Source: Nocardia sp. NBC_01329
GTDB taxonomy: Bacteria > Actinomycetota > Actinomycetes > Mycobacteriales > Mycobacteriaceae
Direction: 5' to 3'
Length of the DNA stretch: 64,000 nt
NCBI RefSeq assembly: GCF_035956715.1
Contig: NZ_CP108381.1
Location: 2,604,001 to 2,668,000 of the forward strand
A model generated the notes under the pieces. It had not been told where the DNA came from. It worked only from the letters and a program-made list of their open reading frames with translations, and made no database searches. The translations under genes were made by a program, and so were the position numbers. Shown here one piece after another: positions 35,462 to 44,010 of this stretch. Position 1 is the stretch's first letter. Every line of letters begins with the position of its first letter.

Positions 35462-36493
35462 TCAGAGATTCAGGCCGGTCCCGTGGATGCCGTGCTCGTC
35501 GATGAGGGCGAGCTCGTCCTCGGTGAGGTCGGGGAACTGCAGTGCGGCGATATTGTGATCGAGCTGTGCGGTGCTGCTCGCGCCGATGAGCGCCGAGGTG
35601 ACCTCGGGACGCCGCAGCACCCACTGCAACGCCAGCTGGGCCAGCGACTGGCCGCGGGCGGCGGCTATCTTGTCGAGTTCGGCGGTGCGCCGGCGGTAGG
35701 TCTCGTCGATCACGTCGGGTGACAGGAATGTGCTGTTGGCCGCACGGGCTTCTGCCGGGATGCGCTCGAGGTACTTATCGGTCAGCAGTCCCTGCGCCAG
35801 CGGCGAGTAGACGATGGTGCCGAAGCCGTCCTGCCGGGCGGTGTCCAGCAGGCCGTTCTGCTCGGGTCGCCGGTCATAGATGGAATACCGGGTCTGGTGG
35901 ATGAGCAGCGGCACGCCCGCGGCACGCAAAAGCTCAGCCGACTCATGAGTGCGGTCGGGCAGATAGTTGGAGATGCCGACGTAGAGTGCCTTGCCCTGCT
36001 GCACCGCGGCGGCCAGGGCGCCCACCGTCTCCTCCAGCGGCGTCCCGGGGTCGGGGCTGTGATGGTAGAAGATATCGACGTAATCGGTGCCGAGATCACG
36101 CAGGCTGTGCTCGAGCGAGGTGAGCAGGGATTTTCGCGACCCTCCCTTGAGGTAGGGGCTCGGCCCGATCGGATTCCCGGCCTTGGTCGCGAGAACGATC
36201 TCGTCCCGATAGGGCGCCAGATCCTTGGCGAGCACCCGGCCGAAGTTCTTCTGCGCGGCCCGGTGCGGCGGGCCGTACCGGTCGGCGTTGTCGAAGTGGG
36301 TGATACCCAGATCGAAAGCGTGCAGAATGATCTCGCGCTGTGTTTCGAATGGGTAGTCGGTGCCGAACTTCTGCCACAATCCGAAGGAGAATGCGGGCAG
36401 GTCGAGTCCGGAGTCGCCACTACGCCGGTACGGGACGTTCTCGTAGCGATCCGCGGCGGCGGTATAGGTCAGGTCGAAGGGGCCGTAACTCAT
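35462..36493 (-). CDS. Aldo/keto reductase, YghZ/Gpr-type (L-glyceraldehyde 3-phosphate reductase-like)
   Basis: 343 aa. NADPH-dependent AKR with DLGITHFDNADRYGPP (Asp and Tyr of the tetrad), IVLATKAGNPIGP (Lys) and YVDIFYHHSPDPG (His), then the NADPH-binding end GASSTAQLDHNIAAL. Length and the start YRRSGDSGLDLPAFSFGLW match the potassium-channel-beta/YghZ branch, which reduces methylglyoxal and glyceraldehyde phosphate. Convergent with the SsuD gene (11-bp gap). Substrate here is inferred from family. Confidence 0.88.
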   Translation of the reverse strand: MSYGPFDLTYTAAADRYENVPYRRSGDSGLDLPAFSFGLWQKFGTDYPFETQREIILHAFDLGITHFDNADRYGPPHRAAQKNFGRVLAKDLAPYRDEIVLATKAGNPIGPSPYLKGGSRKSLLTSLEHSLRDLGTDYVDIFYHHSPDPGTPLEETVGALAAAVQQGKALYVGISNYLPDRTHESAELLRAAGVPLLIHQTRYSIYDRRPEQNGLLDTARQDGFGTIVYSPLAQGLLTDKYLERIPAEARAANSTFLSPDVIDETYRRRTAELDKIAAARGQSLAQLALQWVLRRPEVTSALIGASSTAQLDHNIAALQFPDLTEDELALIDEHGIHGTGLNL

Positions 36494-36696
36494 CCGGACA
36501 GTTGACCATCAACAAAGCCGCGTATCGATGGGTCGGCTCACGCTGATCGAAACCTCCGGCGATTCGTCCACGAGATCCAGCGACACGGCGACACGCGGGC
36601 GCGCGCCCTCATCGGCACGCGCCGGCAGTACCCGGCCGGTGCGCAAACCCGGTCGGGCCCCGGCGCCGGGCGCGAGCATCGCACCGCCGACCGGTG

Positions 36697-37521
36697 TCAG
36701 CGCAGCGGGAAGCCCTGGGCCGCCAGTGATTCACGGAGCCGGTCCCGGCCCTTCAGCGATTTTGCCGACGCCAGCCGGGCCGGCACCCGGTCGGTCCACG
36801 AGTGCGCAAGGTCCTGTTCGGCGTAGAACTGTGCGATGCGCTGTTCGTAATCGTCGAGCTGGCCGGGCCGCGCGGGCCGGTAGGTCTCCTCGTGCAGCAC
36901 GGCGGCCTGCGGCAGACGCGGTTTGACCCGGGCATCCTCTGCCGGATCGGGTCGGCCGACCACCAGACCGACCACCGCGAACACGCCCGAGGGCAGCGCC
37001 AGTTCGGCTGCCACCTGTTCCGGGTTGTTCCGGATCGCGCCGATATAGACGGTGCCCAGACCCAGCGATTCCGCCGCGACCACCGCGTTCTGCGCGGCCA
37101 GCGCGGCATCCAGGAACGCGACATAGCTGGACTCCAGATAGTCGGCCCCGTCCAGCGGCGCGCCTCGCTCGGCCGCCAGACCGCGCAACCGGGCCAGATC
37201 GGCGGTCCACACCAGCAGCAGCGGTGCCTGCCGGATCTGTTCCTGATCCCCGGCCAGCGCCGCCAGCCGGGCCTTGCGCTGCGGGTCGCGGACCGCGACC
37301 ACACTCCACGCCTGGAGGTTGGAGGAGGTGGGCGCGGACTGGGCCGCCGAGACCAGCAACTCCAGGACGCCGTCGGGCAGCGGATCGGGCAGGTAGCGGC
37401 GAACCGATCGGTGCTCGTGCAGTACCTGCAGCACCGGATTCCATTCGGCCGGGGCCGTCGGAGCGGAATCGCGGTAGCGCTGCGCCACCACCTGGTCCGG
37501 CGACGGTGCGGGCTGGGTCAT
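36697..37521 (-). CDS. NADPH-dependent FMN nitroreductase (NfsA/Frp type)
   Basis: 274 aa. HRSVRRYLPDPLPDGVLELL at residues ~35-55, then AAQSAPTSSNLQAWSVVAVR (the FMN/NADPH site of NfsA-type enzymes), ALAAQNAVVAAESLGLGTVY and GLVVGRPDP. It reduces quinones, nitro compounds or flavins. It could supply reduced FMN to the SsuD-like monooxygenase 1.2 kb away, but nothing in the sequence proves that. A second nitroreductase follows upstream on the same strand. Confidence 0.86.
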   Translation of the reverse strand: MTQPAPSPDQVVAQRYRDSAPTAPAEWNPVLQVLHEHRSVRRYLPDPLPDGVLELLVSAAQSAPTSSNLQAWSVVAVRDPQRKARLAALAGDQEQIRQAPLLLVWTADLARLRGLAAERGAPLDGADYLESSYVAFLDAALAAQNAVVAAESLGLGTVYIGAIRNNPEQVAAELALPSGVFAVVGLVVGRPDPAEDARVKPRLPQAAVLHEETYRPARPGQLDDYEQRIAQFYAEQDLAHSWTDRVPARLASAKSLKGRDRLRESLAAQGFPLR

Positions 37522-37754
37522 GGTGTCATCGTCGCCGCACCGGTGGCCGTGGTCAGCGGTTGGCCGCACCTCGAGCCGAAACCCGCGGCCCGCCGCGCAC
37601 CGCGCCTGCTGCTCAGGCTCCGGACAGCTCCTCGGAATCCACGGCGGCCGGGGTTCCACCGGCGCACGCTCCGGAGCCGGGTGACGAAGTCGGCGAAACC
37701 TGGTGCACCCGAGCCGCTTACAGCGCGGCACGGGCGCACAGCGGGAACGGCCGC
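37522..37754. other. Intergenic region between two nitroreductase genes
   Basis: 230 bp without a convincing frame, operator or hairpin; it may hold the promoter of the 274-aa nitroreductase. Confidence 0.4.
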
Positions 37755-38411
37755 CTACCAGCCGCCGACGTGCACGATCCGGTCCAGATCCGTGCGGACG
37801 GCGGGTTTGAAGTCGGTGCCCTTCGTGTAGGCGACCGGGAGCAACGCACCCTGGGACACGGTCTCGTACGGGATTCCCAGAATATCGGCCGCTTCGCGCT
37901 CGTACCCCAGATGCAGGGTGGTCCACGCCGTGCCGAGCCCACGGGAACGGGCAGCCAGGCAGAAGCTCCACACCGCGGGGAACAGCGAGGACCAGTGGGA
38001 TGCGCTCTGCGCACTGGGTGCCTCGTCCACCCGGCCCTCGATACAGGGCACCAGCAGAGTAGGTACCTCGCCCATCTTCTCCGCCAGATACGTCGCCGAA
38101 CTCGCGATACGCTGCCGGGCAGCATCCGCGGCCGAGTCCGAGCCGGCCTGGTTCCCGGGGAAGTACTTCGAGGCCGCGTAGCGCTCGAATGCCTTCCGGT
38201 ACAACTCCCCCAGCCCGCGTTTCTGCTCGGTGTCGGTGACCACGACCCAGTGCCAGCCCTGCCGATTGGAACCGCTCGGTGCCTGGACCGCCAGCTCGAT
38301 ACACTCCCGCACGACCTCGAGCGGGACCTCGCGCTCGAGGTCGAGTCGTTTGCGCACCGCCCGAGTGGTGGACAGCAGTTCGTCGGTCGACAGGTCCAGC
38401 TCTATCGGCAC
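37755..38411 (-). CDS. Nitroreductase-family protein
   Basis: 218 aa from the GTG at 38411, chosen because GAAAGGG lies 5 nt upstream. TTRAVRKRLDLEREVPLEVV, ECIELAVQAPSGSNRQGWHW and the late SFCLAARSRGLGTAWTTLHL and GALLPVAY define an FMN-dependent nitroreductase of the oxidoreductase-like branch, different from the NfsA type next door. Substrates may include nitroaromatics or quinones. It is divergent from the MarR/MFS operon, so all three might be part of one xenobiotic response. Confidence 0.83.
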   Translation of the reverse strand: MPIELDLSTDELLSTTRAVRKRLDLEREVPLEVVRECIELAVQAPSGSNRQGWHWVVVTDTEQKRGLGELYRKAFERYAASKYFPGNQAGSDSAADAARQRIASSATYLAEKMGEVPTLLVPCIEGRVDEAPSAQSASHWSSLFPAVWSFCLAARSRGLGTAWTTLHLGYEREAADILGIPYETVSQGALLPVAYTKGTDFKPAVRTDLDRIVHVGGW

Positions 38412-38547
38412 GATTGCCCTTTCGATCGGACCGGGCACTGCACCCGGTTCGGGTATTCGGATCCACCTCGAGGCTAATCGAGCAAGCCCTCGAGGAAGAG
38501 CCTCGCCCGGCTCCGCGCCGACACGGTCGTTATGCCGGATTTGCGAT

Positions 38548-38598
38548 AGTTGATTACCGCAAGCAACTGATCTACTTTTAGTTAGCGAACGGAACTAA
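38548..38598. promoter_or_regulatory. Candidate MarR operators upstream of the MarR/MFS operon
   Basis: Two inverted repeats: AGTTG-N11-CAACT (38548-38568) and TTAGTT-N9-AACTAA (38578-38598). Both are unusually AT-rich for this DNA and lie 19-70 bp upstream of the MarR GTG, also between it and the divergent nitroreductase. Confidence 0.6.
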
Positions 38599-38616
38599 TA
38601 ACCGCTTGGAGTCATC

Positions 38617-39108
38617 GTGCCAGTCTCATCGGATACCACACAGAACCTCCTCGGCGAATTGTTCCTGATCAGCCGCGCCCTCCGGAGCACCCTGGCCCAC
38701 TCCGACGCGGGCCAGCTCCTCCCCGGTGGGCTCGGCGTCCTGTCCACCCTCGAGACGGCGGGCCCCTGCCGACAGGTGGGCCTCGCGGCCGATCTCCACA
38801 TCACGCCGTCGGCGATGAGCCGGCACATCACCGAGCTGGCCGCCGCCGGATACATCAGCCGCGAGGCCGATCCCAGCGACGGCCGCGCCAGCCTGGTCCA
38901 ACTCACCCCCGAAGGCCAGGATCTACTGCACCGCGTACGGGCATTCCATACCCAGCACCTGCAGGAAACCCTCGGCGACTGGACCGAGGACGACGTGGAG
39001 CAGGCGTACCAGGTGGTACGCCGCCTCCGGAATTCCCTCAACTCCCGGGACCGCTGTGGCACGGCGGACGAGAACCCGCAGGTTTCGAAAGAGAGAGCCG
39101 ATGTCTGA
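38617..39108 (+). CDS. MarR-family regulator
   Basis: 163 aa, GTG start with GGAG upstream. Winged helix with CRQVGLAADLHITPSAMSRH, ITELAAAGYISREADPSDGR and LVQLTPEGQDLLHRVR, all standard MarR elements. It overlaps the MFS gene by 8 bp, so the two are co-translated, a common arrangement for a repressor of its own efflux pump. Candidate operators lie just upstream. Confidence 0.88.
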   Translation: MPVSSDTTQNLLGELFLISRALRSTLAHSDAGQLLPGGLGVLSTLETAGPCRQVGLAADLHITPSAMSRHITELAAAGYISREADPSDGRASLVQLTPEGQDLLHRVRAFHTQHLQETLGDWTEDDVEQAYQVVRRLRNSLNSRDRCGTADENPQVSKERADV

Positions 39109-41710
39109 CACCGAGGCGCCCGCCCCTCACGATCCGCTCGCCATGAGCCATCGCGAAATCCTCGAAGCGATGACCGGTCTGCTGGCGGCGCTGTTCACCG
39201 CACTGCTCAGCACGACCATCGTCGCCAATGCCCTACCCACGATCATCGGCGAACTGCACGCCTCGCAGACCGCCTATGCCTGGGTCATCACCACCGCACT
39301 GCTCACCAATGCAGCCTCGACGCCCATCTGGGGCAAACTGGCCGACCTGTTCAACAAGAAGACGCTGGTGCAGCTGGGCATCGTGATCTTCGTCGTCGGC
39401 TCGGTGATCGCCGGTTTCGCGCACAATGTCGAACTGCTCCTGGCGGCGCGCGCACTGCAGGGCGTCGGCATGGGCGGCCTGACGGCGCTGGTCGTCGCGA
39501 TCATCGGCAGTATCATCCCGCCCCGGGAACGGGGCCGGTATTCCGGCTATATGGGTGCGGTCATGGCGGTCTCGATGACCGGTGGCCCGATCCTCGGCGG
39601 CGTCATCGTGGACAGTGCGCTGGGCTGGCGCTGGTGCTTCTTCATCTGCATCCCGCTGGCGGTGATCGCCCTGCTTCTCCTGCAGCGCACGCTCCGGCTG
39701 CCCACCACCCGCAAGAAGGGCGTGCGCATCGATTGGCTCGGCGCCACCCTGCTCACGGCGGGCGTGTCCGTCCTACTGATCTGGGTCTCGTTCGCCGGGA
39801 AATCCGGCTACTACGAGTGGTGGTCCACCGAATCGGCGCTCTATGTGGGCGGCGGCGTACTGCTGCTGGCGTTGACGGTCTTCGTCGAATCGCAGGTGAA
39901 GGATCCGGTCATCCCGCTCGCGATCATCACCGAACGCACCACAGCGCTGGCCATCATCGCTTCGATTGCAGTGGGCGTGGGCATGTTCGGCGCCACCACC
40001 TTCCTCGGGCAGTACCTGCAGACCGCCCGCGGCTACTCCCCGACCGCCGCCGGGCTGCTGTCGTCCCCGATGGTGGCCGGAATGCTCGTGGCCTCGGTGG
40101 TCTCGGGTCAGCTCATCACCCGGTTCGGCAAGTGGAAGAGCTTCGTGGTCGCCGGCGCTGCCCTGCTGGTGATCGGCTTCAGCCTGCTGTCCACCGTCGA
40201 CCACGCCACCAACATCTGGCTGATCGGCTGCTTCATCACCGTGACCGGCGCGGGCGTCGGCATGATGATGCAGAACCTGGTCCTGGCGGTCCAGAACACG
40301 GTGAGCGTCCAGAACATCGGCGCCGCGTCCAGCAGTGTCGCCTTCTTCCGCACCTTCGGCGGCGCCATCGGCGTCTCCGTCCTGGGTTCGGTCCTGGCGA
40401 CCCGCGTCACCGAACTGTCCACCGCACGATTCACCGAAGTCGGGATCCACACCACCTCGTCCGGCAGTGGCAATCTCGATCTCGAATCGCTACCCGCGCC
40501 GATCGCCGAGATCGTGCGGTTCGCCTACGGCGATGCCACCGGGCGGATCTTCCTGATCGCGGCGGTCACCACCGTCGTGGCGCTCATCGCGACCGCCCTG
40601 CTCCCGAACCGCCCGCTGCGGCGCACCATCGATATCGAGAAGCCCGTCGATCCCGCGACCGCCACCGATCCCGCGACCGCCACAGATATGGAGCCGCAGG
40701 ACCGCGTGCCCGACGATCTCGCCGACCTGGAGAGCACCCCGGCGGCCCCGGAGCCTGTGGGCCGACATCACGCATCGGCGGCCGAGCACACCGATGACCC
40801 GCGGACCGAGCCGGCGCCGATTCCCGTCGGGGCACTCACCGCGCAGGCGCCCGCCGGGCAGAACGGTCACGGCGTGTACGGCACGGCGGTGACCGACCGG
40901 ACCGCGCTGCCGGTGTCCGGATTCGCCGGAACAGGCGACGAGGAGGGGTCGTTCCGCGGCCGCATCACCCGCGAGGACCGACATCCCGTTCCGGGCGCGG
41001 CGCTGACGCTTATCGACCAGCGCGGGCACCAGGTCGCCCGGGCCGCCGGAGCCACCGACGGCGGCTACACGATCAGCGCGCCCGGGCCGGGCAGCTACGT
41101 GCTCATCGTCTCGGCGCCGGGGCACCGGCCGACCGCGGTCAATGTCGCGCCCACCGCACAAGCCCAGCGGATGGATCTGACGCTCTCGGGGCTGGGCGAG
41201 CTGTCGGGCACCGTCCGATCCGCCCGTGGGGGCGCGCCGCTGGCCGGCGCGACGGTCACGGTCACGGACCGGTACGGCGAGGTGGTCGCATCGGCCGCAT
41301 CGGCCGAAGACGGTGCCTACCTGTGCCACGGCGTGGTCCCCGGGACCTACACCCTGGTGGCAGTGGCAGAGCATATGCGCCCGATCGCGACGGCACTGAC
41401 CGTGCCGGACAGTGGACGGATGCGTCACGATATCGAGCTCGCCCCGATGGCCGTGCTGACCGGATCGGCCCGAGCGGACGGCGGCCGGGTCGTGGCCGAT
41501 ATCCAGATCACCGTCCTGGACGCCACCGGCGATGTCACCGCCACGGCACGTACCGATGAGGAAGGCCGCTACACCGTGCCCGATCTGCCGGAAGGGCAGT
41601 ACACGGTCGTGGCCCGCGGCTATCCGCCGGTCACCGGGCAGATCAGCATTTCCGGTGAAGAGGTCGACTACGACGTCGAACTCGGATACGGAACCGGCGA
41701 AGAGGTGTAA
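39101..41710 (+). CDS. DHA2-family MFS drug exporter with C-terminal carboxypeptidase-regulatory-like repeats
   Basis: 869 aa, ATG at 39101 with GAGAGAG upstream. Residues ~1-505 are a 14-helix DHA2 antiporter (LSTTIVANALPTIIGELHAS, AWVITTALLTNAASTPIWGK, GVGMGGLTALVVAI, RWCFFICIPLAVIALLLL). Residues ~510-620 are an acidic, proline-rich linker with a short repeat (DPATATDPATATD). Residues ~625-869 hold three carboxypeptidase-regulatory-like beta domains (GAALTLIDQRGHQVARAAGA, GATVTVTDRYGEVVASAASA, ITVLDATGDVTATARTDEEG). DHA2 pumps are normally ~500 aa, so the tail is additional. It may bind an envelope or cytoplasmic partner. MarR control is likely. Confidence 0.88.
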   Translation: MSDTEAPAPHDPLAMSHREILEAMTGLLAALFTALLSTTIVANALPTIIGELHASQTAYAWVITTALLTNAASTPIWGKLADLFNKKTLVQLGIVIFVVGSVIAGFAHNVELLLAARALQGVGMGGLTALVVAIIGSIIPPRERGRYSGYMGAVMAVSMTGGPILGGVIVDSALGWRWCFFICIPLAVIALLLLQRTLRLPTTRKKGVRIDWLGATLLTAGVSVLLIWVSFAGKSGYYEWWSTESALYVGGGVLLLALTVFVESQVKDPVIPLAIITERTTALAIIASIAVGVGMFGATTFLGQYLQTARGYSPTAAGLLSSPMVAGMLVASVVSGQLITRFGKWKSFVVAGAALLVIGFSLLSTVDHATNIWLIGCFITVTGAGVGMMMQNLVLAVQNTVSVQNIGAASSSVAFFRTFGGAIGVSVLGSVLATRVTELSTARFTEVGIHTTSSGSGNLDLESLPAPIAEIVRFAYGDATGRIFLIAAVTTVVALIATALLPNRPLRRTIDIEKPVDPATATDPATATDMEPQDRVPDDLADLESTPAAPEPVGRHHASAAEHTDDPRTEPAPIPVGALTAQAPAGQNGHGVYGTAVTDRTALPVSGFAGTGDEEGSFRGRITREDRHPVPGAALTLIDQRGHQVARAAGATDGGYTISAPGPGSYVLIVSAPGHRPTAVNVAPTAQAQRMDLTLSGLGELSGTVRSARGGAPLAGATVTVTDRYGEVVASAASAEDGAYLCHGVVPGTYTLVAVAEHMRPIATALTVPDSGRMRHDIELAPMAVLTGSARADGGRVVADIQITVLDATGDVTATARTDEEGRYTVPDLPEGQYTVVARGYPPVTGQISISGEEVDYDVELGYGTGEEV

Positions 41711-42106
41711 TCGAGCTGCGGCGGAGTGTCCGGAAACGAACTTCCCGCGGTAGCTTTCCCGGCATCGCAGCGCCGTCGAGCGCTGCCCGATGGGCGAGAA
41801 GAGAAACCGCGCCGGGCTTGTCGCCCTTCTCCGCCAAGCCCGGCGCGTGCCCTTCTCTCCCGGCCGGACGATCCGATGCGGGCCGGACACATCCGGGGCG
41901 ATCCGGTGACACATATCGTTCGGTCCACGCTCCTTGTGGGCCGGCCGCGACCTCGGGGCGACCGCCGACGGGGCCTTCGGTGACCACACCGTGATCTCAC
42001 CGCCGGAAATTAATGGTTTCTTGTCTGGTATCCGCCGGGCGACCGGCGAAAACTGAGGCTGCTGTGCGAATGATGTCCCTGGTTTCACCCGACCGAAGGA
42101 TCTGAG
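41711..42106. other. Intergenic region with one terminator
   Basis: Nearly 400 bp between the exporter and the 55-aa secreted peptide gene. Apart from the hairpin at 41809-41846 I see no gene or operator. Confidence 0.5.
41809..41846 (+). terminator. Terminator after the MarR/MFS operon
   Basis: Perfect 12-bp stem GCGCCGGGCTTG/CAAGCCCGGCGC with a 14-nt loop, extended outside by GAGAAG/CTTCTC pairing. It lies ~100 bp after the exporter stop. Confidence 0.8.
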
Positions 42107-42274
42107 ATGCCAACCAGAATCACCAAGATCTTCGCCGCGACCGCGATCGCTCTGTCCTTGGGCGCCGTCGCGGCTCCTATCGCCTCGGCGACGGGACCGT
42201 CCGCCACCCCGATCGAGGGCTCGGTCGTGATCGGGATCTGCGTGCCGCTCGGCAGCGCCGAAGTCTGCATCTAG
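42107..42274 (+). CDS. Small secreted peptide with two cysteines (55 aa)
   Basis: ATG at 42107 with GAAGGA upstream. A clear signal peptide (basic TRITKIF, hydrophobic AATAIALSLGAVAAPIASA, cut after ASA) leaves a mature part of ~28 residues with two cysteines (IGICVPLGSAEVCI at the end) that could form a disulfide. Tiny secreted Cys-paired peptides are common and uncharacterised in Nocardia and mycobacteria. No neighbour suggests a role; a strong convergent hairpin follows ~135 bp on. Confidence 0.7.
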   Translation: MPTRITKIFAATAIALSLGAVAAPIASATGPSATPIEGSVVIGICVPLGSAEVCI

Positions 42275-42410
42275 ATCCGCGACCCCGGATCGCCTCCGAC
42301 GGTCCTACCCGATACGAGAGTGCGCCCGGCCCGGCCGGGTGATCGACATGTTTGTACCGATCTCGAGCCAACCGGAAGAGCGCACGTTGCTCGTCGAGGA
42401 GCGTGCGCCG

Positions 42411-42448
42411 GGATGAGCAGGTCGCTGTGACGCGTGGCCTGCTCATCC
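42411..42448. terminator. Bidirectional terminator between the secreted peptide and the micro-ORF
   Basis: Perfect 11-bp stem GGATGAGCAGG/CCTGCTCATCC with a 16-nt loop. It lies 22 bp beyond the micro-ORF stop on the minus strand and ~135 bp after the secreted peptide gene on the plus strand. Confidence 0.78.
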
Positions 42449-42469
42449 GTTTCCGCGGCCCGGGGGCGC

Positions 42470-42529
42470 TCAGAACATCATCATCATAACCATCATCATC
42501 ATCATGTAAGTGAAGAAATTTCCGAACAT
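42470..42529 (-). CDS. 19-aa methionine-rich micropeptide
   Basis: An ATG preceded by a very strong Shine-Dalgarno (GGAAGGGGG, ~6 nt spacing) opens a 19-codon frame: MFGNFFTYMMMMMVMMMMF. Ten of 19 residues are Met and the rest largely aromatic or aliphatic, so it would be a short hydrophobic, thioether-rich helix. A terminator lies 22 bp after the stop and an inverted repeat ~70-92 bp upstream of the ATG, which gives the look of a complete small transcription unit. Runs of ATG/CAT could also arise by slippage. I know no characterised family. Confidence 0.6.
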   Translation of the reverse strand: MFGNFFTYMMMMMVMMMMF

Positions 42530-42599
42530 CTCGAACCCCCTTCCGTTGGATCGCCCGTCCGTGCACGACGCCGGCCGCCGGTGAGGCAACTTTGCCGTT

Positions 42600-42621
42600 G
42601 TTGAACGGTACGATATTCAAC
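42600..42621. promoter_or_regulatory. Inverted repeat upstream of the Met-rich micro-ORF
   Basis: GTTGAA-N10-TTCAAC, perfectly symmetric, 71-92 bp upstream of the micro-ORF start on the minus strand, in an AT-rich pocket containing a possible -10 (TACGATATT on the plus strand). Candidate operator or promoter element. Confidence 0.45.
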
Positions 42622-42709
42622 GGCTTGATGTATCGATGAGACACTTCCCTTCGCCGGGAACAGAAATCGCGTTCACACCCCGCCCCGGTGTCTTCGACGG
42701 TGGCGACAG

Positions 42710-43411
42710 CTAGTGCGGCGACGGGGTTTTCAGGTGTGCGTCGAAGAACGCGAAAACTCGGCCCCAGGCATCATCGGAGGCCGCTGCGGCGTAGCCGAGA
42801 CCGGTCACCCGCAGCACGGGTTCGACCGGTAGGCGGTTGGCGAACCCATGAGTGACCCCGGAATAGGTCTTGACATCGTGTGCCACACCGAAATCGTCGA
42901 GCACCTGTTCCAGTCGGTGCGCGCGGCCGATATTGATCGGATCCAGCCGGCCGTAGCTGGCGACGATCGGGCAGCTGCCGCGCAACATGTCCGCGTAGTT
43001 ACCGCGGCCCGTCGGATAGAACGGGGCGGCGGCGTCGAAACCGCGTGGCGCGGTCAGCAACGCGAAACCGCCCCCCATACAGAAACCGGCCACGGCGACG
43101 CGGCCGGTGCACGAAGAATCGTCGCGCACCCGCCGGAGCGCGCCGAGAATATCGCGCACCGTTCTTCCCTCACCGGTGAACAGCAGCTCGCGGAAAACTC
43201 CGGGCACACACCGGGGGCCGCGGGAGAACAGATCCGGTGCGATCACCAGATAACCGTTATCGGCCAGCATGCGGGCATTGCGGCGCAGATCGGCAGTCAG
43301 GCCGACCGCATCGTGGAGCAGCACCACCCCAGGCCACGGTCCGTCACCCCCTGGTGTCTCCCATACGGCGTCGATATCGCCGTCGGGCGCGGAAATCTCG
43401 ATCATCGTCAT
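42710..43411 (-). CDS. Dienelactone hydrolase-family protein
   Basis: 233 aa from the ATG at 43411 (AGAGG upstream; an in-frame ATG at 43405 is close). Alpha/beta hydrolase with nucleophile Cys in AGFCMGGGFAL near residue 117, Asp in ASYGRLDPIN and His in GVTHGFANRL. The DLH family opens cyclic esters and lactones. It could act in detoxification or catabolism; no pathway genes are adjacent. Confidence 0.85.
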   Translation of the reverse strand: MTMIEISAPDGDIDAVWETPGGDGPWPGVVLLHDAVGLTADLRRNARMLADNGYLVIAPDLFSRGPRCVPGVFRELLFTGEGRTVRDILGALRRVRDDSSCTGRVAVAGFCMGGGFALLTAPRGFDAAAPFYPTGRGNYADMLRGSCPIVASYGRLDPINIGRAHRLEQVLDDFGVAHDVKTYSGVTHGFANRLPVEPVLRVTGLGYAAAASDDAWGRVFAFFDAHLKTPSPH

Positions 43412-43599
43412 CAGCGGCAACCTCTGTTCGATCCGGAACTCGCAGACAACAGCGAACGTGAGTCTAGTGCCGGATCCGGCACGACCACCTGTTCTGCCGC
43501 GGCCACCACTCGGCGGTCGATCGTTACCGCTCGCGGACACGACGCCACCGACTGCCACCAGGGGGCGGCAGCCGGCGACACGCTCGGTGGACGGCTCGG

Positions 43600-43977
43600 T
43601 CAGTCGTGGTCGACCGTGCCGATGACCTCGCCGGTCTTCGCGTCCACAGTCACCTCGTATTCCACGCCGGCCGAGGTTACGACCTCCACCTCCCACACGG
43701 GGATGCGGTGTTCGGTCTCGAATTCGGCGGAGACCGCACGACTGTCGGGCACCGCCGCCACGGCGGCATCCATGGCCTGCTGCCGATCGATTCCCGGATC
43801 GGCGACGAGTGACCACTCGGTGACCGGCTGATCCAGCGAGACGTTGCCGGTGTGTGGGGTGTGCCCGAGCGTGACAGTTGCGACGCTGACACCGGCGCCG
43901 GCTACCACGGCCGCGACCACGACGCCGATGAGAATCCAGCGCAGACCGGCGGCCGCGTGTCGAATGACGCTTGCCAT
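43600..43977 (-). CDS. PepSY-domain membrane protein
   Basis: 125 aa from the ATG at 43977 with a strong AGGAGG. One N-terminal membrane segment (WILIGVVVAAVVAGAGVSVA), then an extracytoplasmic PepSY domain: DRQQAMDAAVAAVPDSRAVS, AEFETEHRIPVWEVEVV, EYEVTVDAKTGEVIGTV. PepSY proteins inhibit or sense proteases, often beside two-component systems. It is divergent from the response regulator 120 bp away, with a repeat-rich operator between. The same promoter module precedes the 64-aa gene at 56053. Confidence 0.83.
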   Translation of the reverse strand: MASVIRHAAAGLRWILIGVVVAAVVAGAGVSVATVTLGHTPHTGNVSLDQPVTEWSLVADPGIDRQQAMDAAVAAVPDSRAVSAEFETEHRIPVWEVEVVTSAGVEYEVTVDAKTGEVIGTVDHD

Positions 43978-44010
43978 GGTGAAACCTCCTGGGTGGGTGT
44001 TCGTCCCGAA

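Noticed and set aside
42476..42505. CAT/ATG-rich stretch as a simple microsatellite
   Set aside because: It is simple sequence, but the frame, strong Shine-Dalgarno, stop codon and downstream hairpin together make a micro-ORF more likely than a random repeat.
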